From Fimbriimonadaceae bacterium (GTDB lineage: Bacteria > Armatimonadota > Fimbriimonadia > Fimbriimonadales > Fimbriimonadaceae), in the NCBI GenBank assembly GCA_025934835.1, contig JAICWL010000005.1, forward strand, positions 1 to 64,000: a stretch of DNA of 64,000 bases, in the 5' to 3' direction. Under the pieces are notes generated by a model. The model was not told where the DNA came from, searched no databases, and saw only the letters and a list, made by a program, of their open reading frames with translations. The position numbers and the translations under genes were made by a program. This document shows positions 63,518 to 64,000 of the stretch, piece after piece; position 1 is the stretch's first letter; every line of letters begins with the position of its first letter.

Positions 63518-63545
63518 AAAGGGTGGCTTGGAGCCGCCTTTTTTT
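63518..63545 (+). terminator. terminator-like hairpin in the nusA leader (candidate attenuator)
   Basis: AAAGGGTGGC TTGGA GCCGCC TTTTTTT; about 30 nt 5' of the nusA ATG at 63576. Confidence 0.6.
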
Positions 63546-63575
63546 GTTCAGGCACCTGAGTTTTGGAGCGAGGCG

Positions 63576-64000
63576 ATGGACATTCTGCAGCAGCTTAATC
63601 AGATCGCACAGGAACGAGACCTCCCTCTCGAGGACCTTCAACGGGAGCTCGAGGAGGCGCTGAAAGTCGCTTATAAGCGATTTGTTAACGCTACGGGGGA
63701 AGTCAGCGTCCGACTTGATCCTCGCACCGGTTGGACGGCCAACGTCGAGAAGGAAGTCGTCGCGATCGTTTATGAGCCGTCGATCCAGATCGGCCTCGCC
63801 GAGGCCAGAAAGCGCAAGCCGGATGCCGAGGTCGGCGACTTCATCGCAATGGAAGTCGACCCCAACCGCTTCGGTCGGATCGCAGCGCAAACGGCCAAGC
63901 AAGTGCTGAGCCAGAAGTTGCGCGAGGCCGAGACTCGCCGCATCCAGGAAGTTTTCCACGAGCACATCGGCGAAGTCGTCACGGGCGTCGTCAGCCGTCG
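63576..64000 (+). CDS. nusA: transcription termination/antitermination protein NusA (partial, runs off window)
   Basis: Not in ORF track; MDILQQLNQIAQERDLPLEDLQRELEEALKVAYKRF...VEKEVVAIVYEPSIQIGLAEARKRKPDAEVGDFIAMEVDPNRFGRIAAQTAKQVLSQKLREAE. Confidence 0.93.
   Translation, partial: MDILQQLNQIAQERDLPLEDLQRELEEALKVAYKRFVNATGEVSVRLDPRTGWTANVEKEVVAIVYEPSIQIGLAEARKRKPDAEVGDFIAMEVDPNRFGRIAAQTAKQVLSQKLREAETRRIQEVFHEHIGEVVTGVVSR

Noticed and set aside
1-64000. CRISPR arrays, transposases, integrases, phage genes, toxin-antitoxin or defence operons
   Set aside because: Scanned for direct-repeat arrays and signature proteins; none seen. The LuxR, MarR and APH genes are not linked to mobility genes.

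Overview
High-GC bacterial chromosomal window with dense, ordinary gene content. I saw no rRNA, tRNA, CRISPR array, IS element or phage. The gene content loosely suggests an Armatimonadota/Fimbriimonas-like organism, but I could not test this. Core blocks: glnA; L-rhamnose isomerase; rpsB-tsf-(APH)-pyrH-frr-uppS; rpmH-rnpA-yidD-yidC-jag; leuC; glmS; folB; and the 5' end of nusA. Other genes include a GH38 alpha-mannosidase, a ClC channel, a sugar ABC importer, an FtsX/MacB-type ABC exporter, ygfZ, an SDR and a LuxR-PAS regulator. The main accessory region (about 28.6-49.2 kb) looks like a Wzx/Wzy-type exopolysaccharide or glycan locus. It carries a full GDP-D-glycero-alpha-D-manno-heptose gene set (hddA, gmhA, an hddC-gmhB fusion), a Gmd-like SDR that appears to lack the catalytic Glu, a chain-length protein whose kinase domain lacks a recognisable Walker A, and two glycoside hydrolases. 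Other notable signals: (i) a nested-helix inverted repeat plus a terminator-like hairpin upstream of glnA, and similar leader hairpins before nusA, pyrH and a sugar transferase gene; (ii) many start codons lie 5-13 nt downstream of TAnnnT/CATAAT elements, suggesting widespread leaderless transcription; (iii) 8 of 11 convergent gene pairs overlap tail-to-tail; (iv) rnpA has no standard start codon giving a full-length protein and its frame runs into rpmH; (v) a DsbA/FrnE-like + RibD_C fusion. All family calls come from reading motifs; no database search was run.
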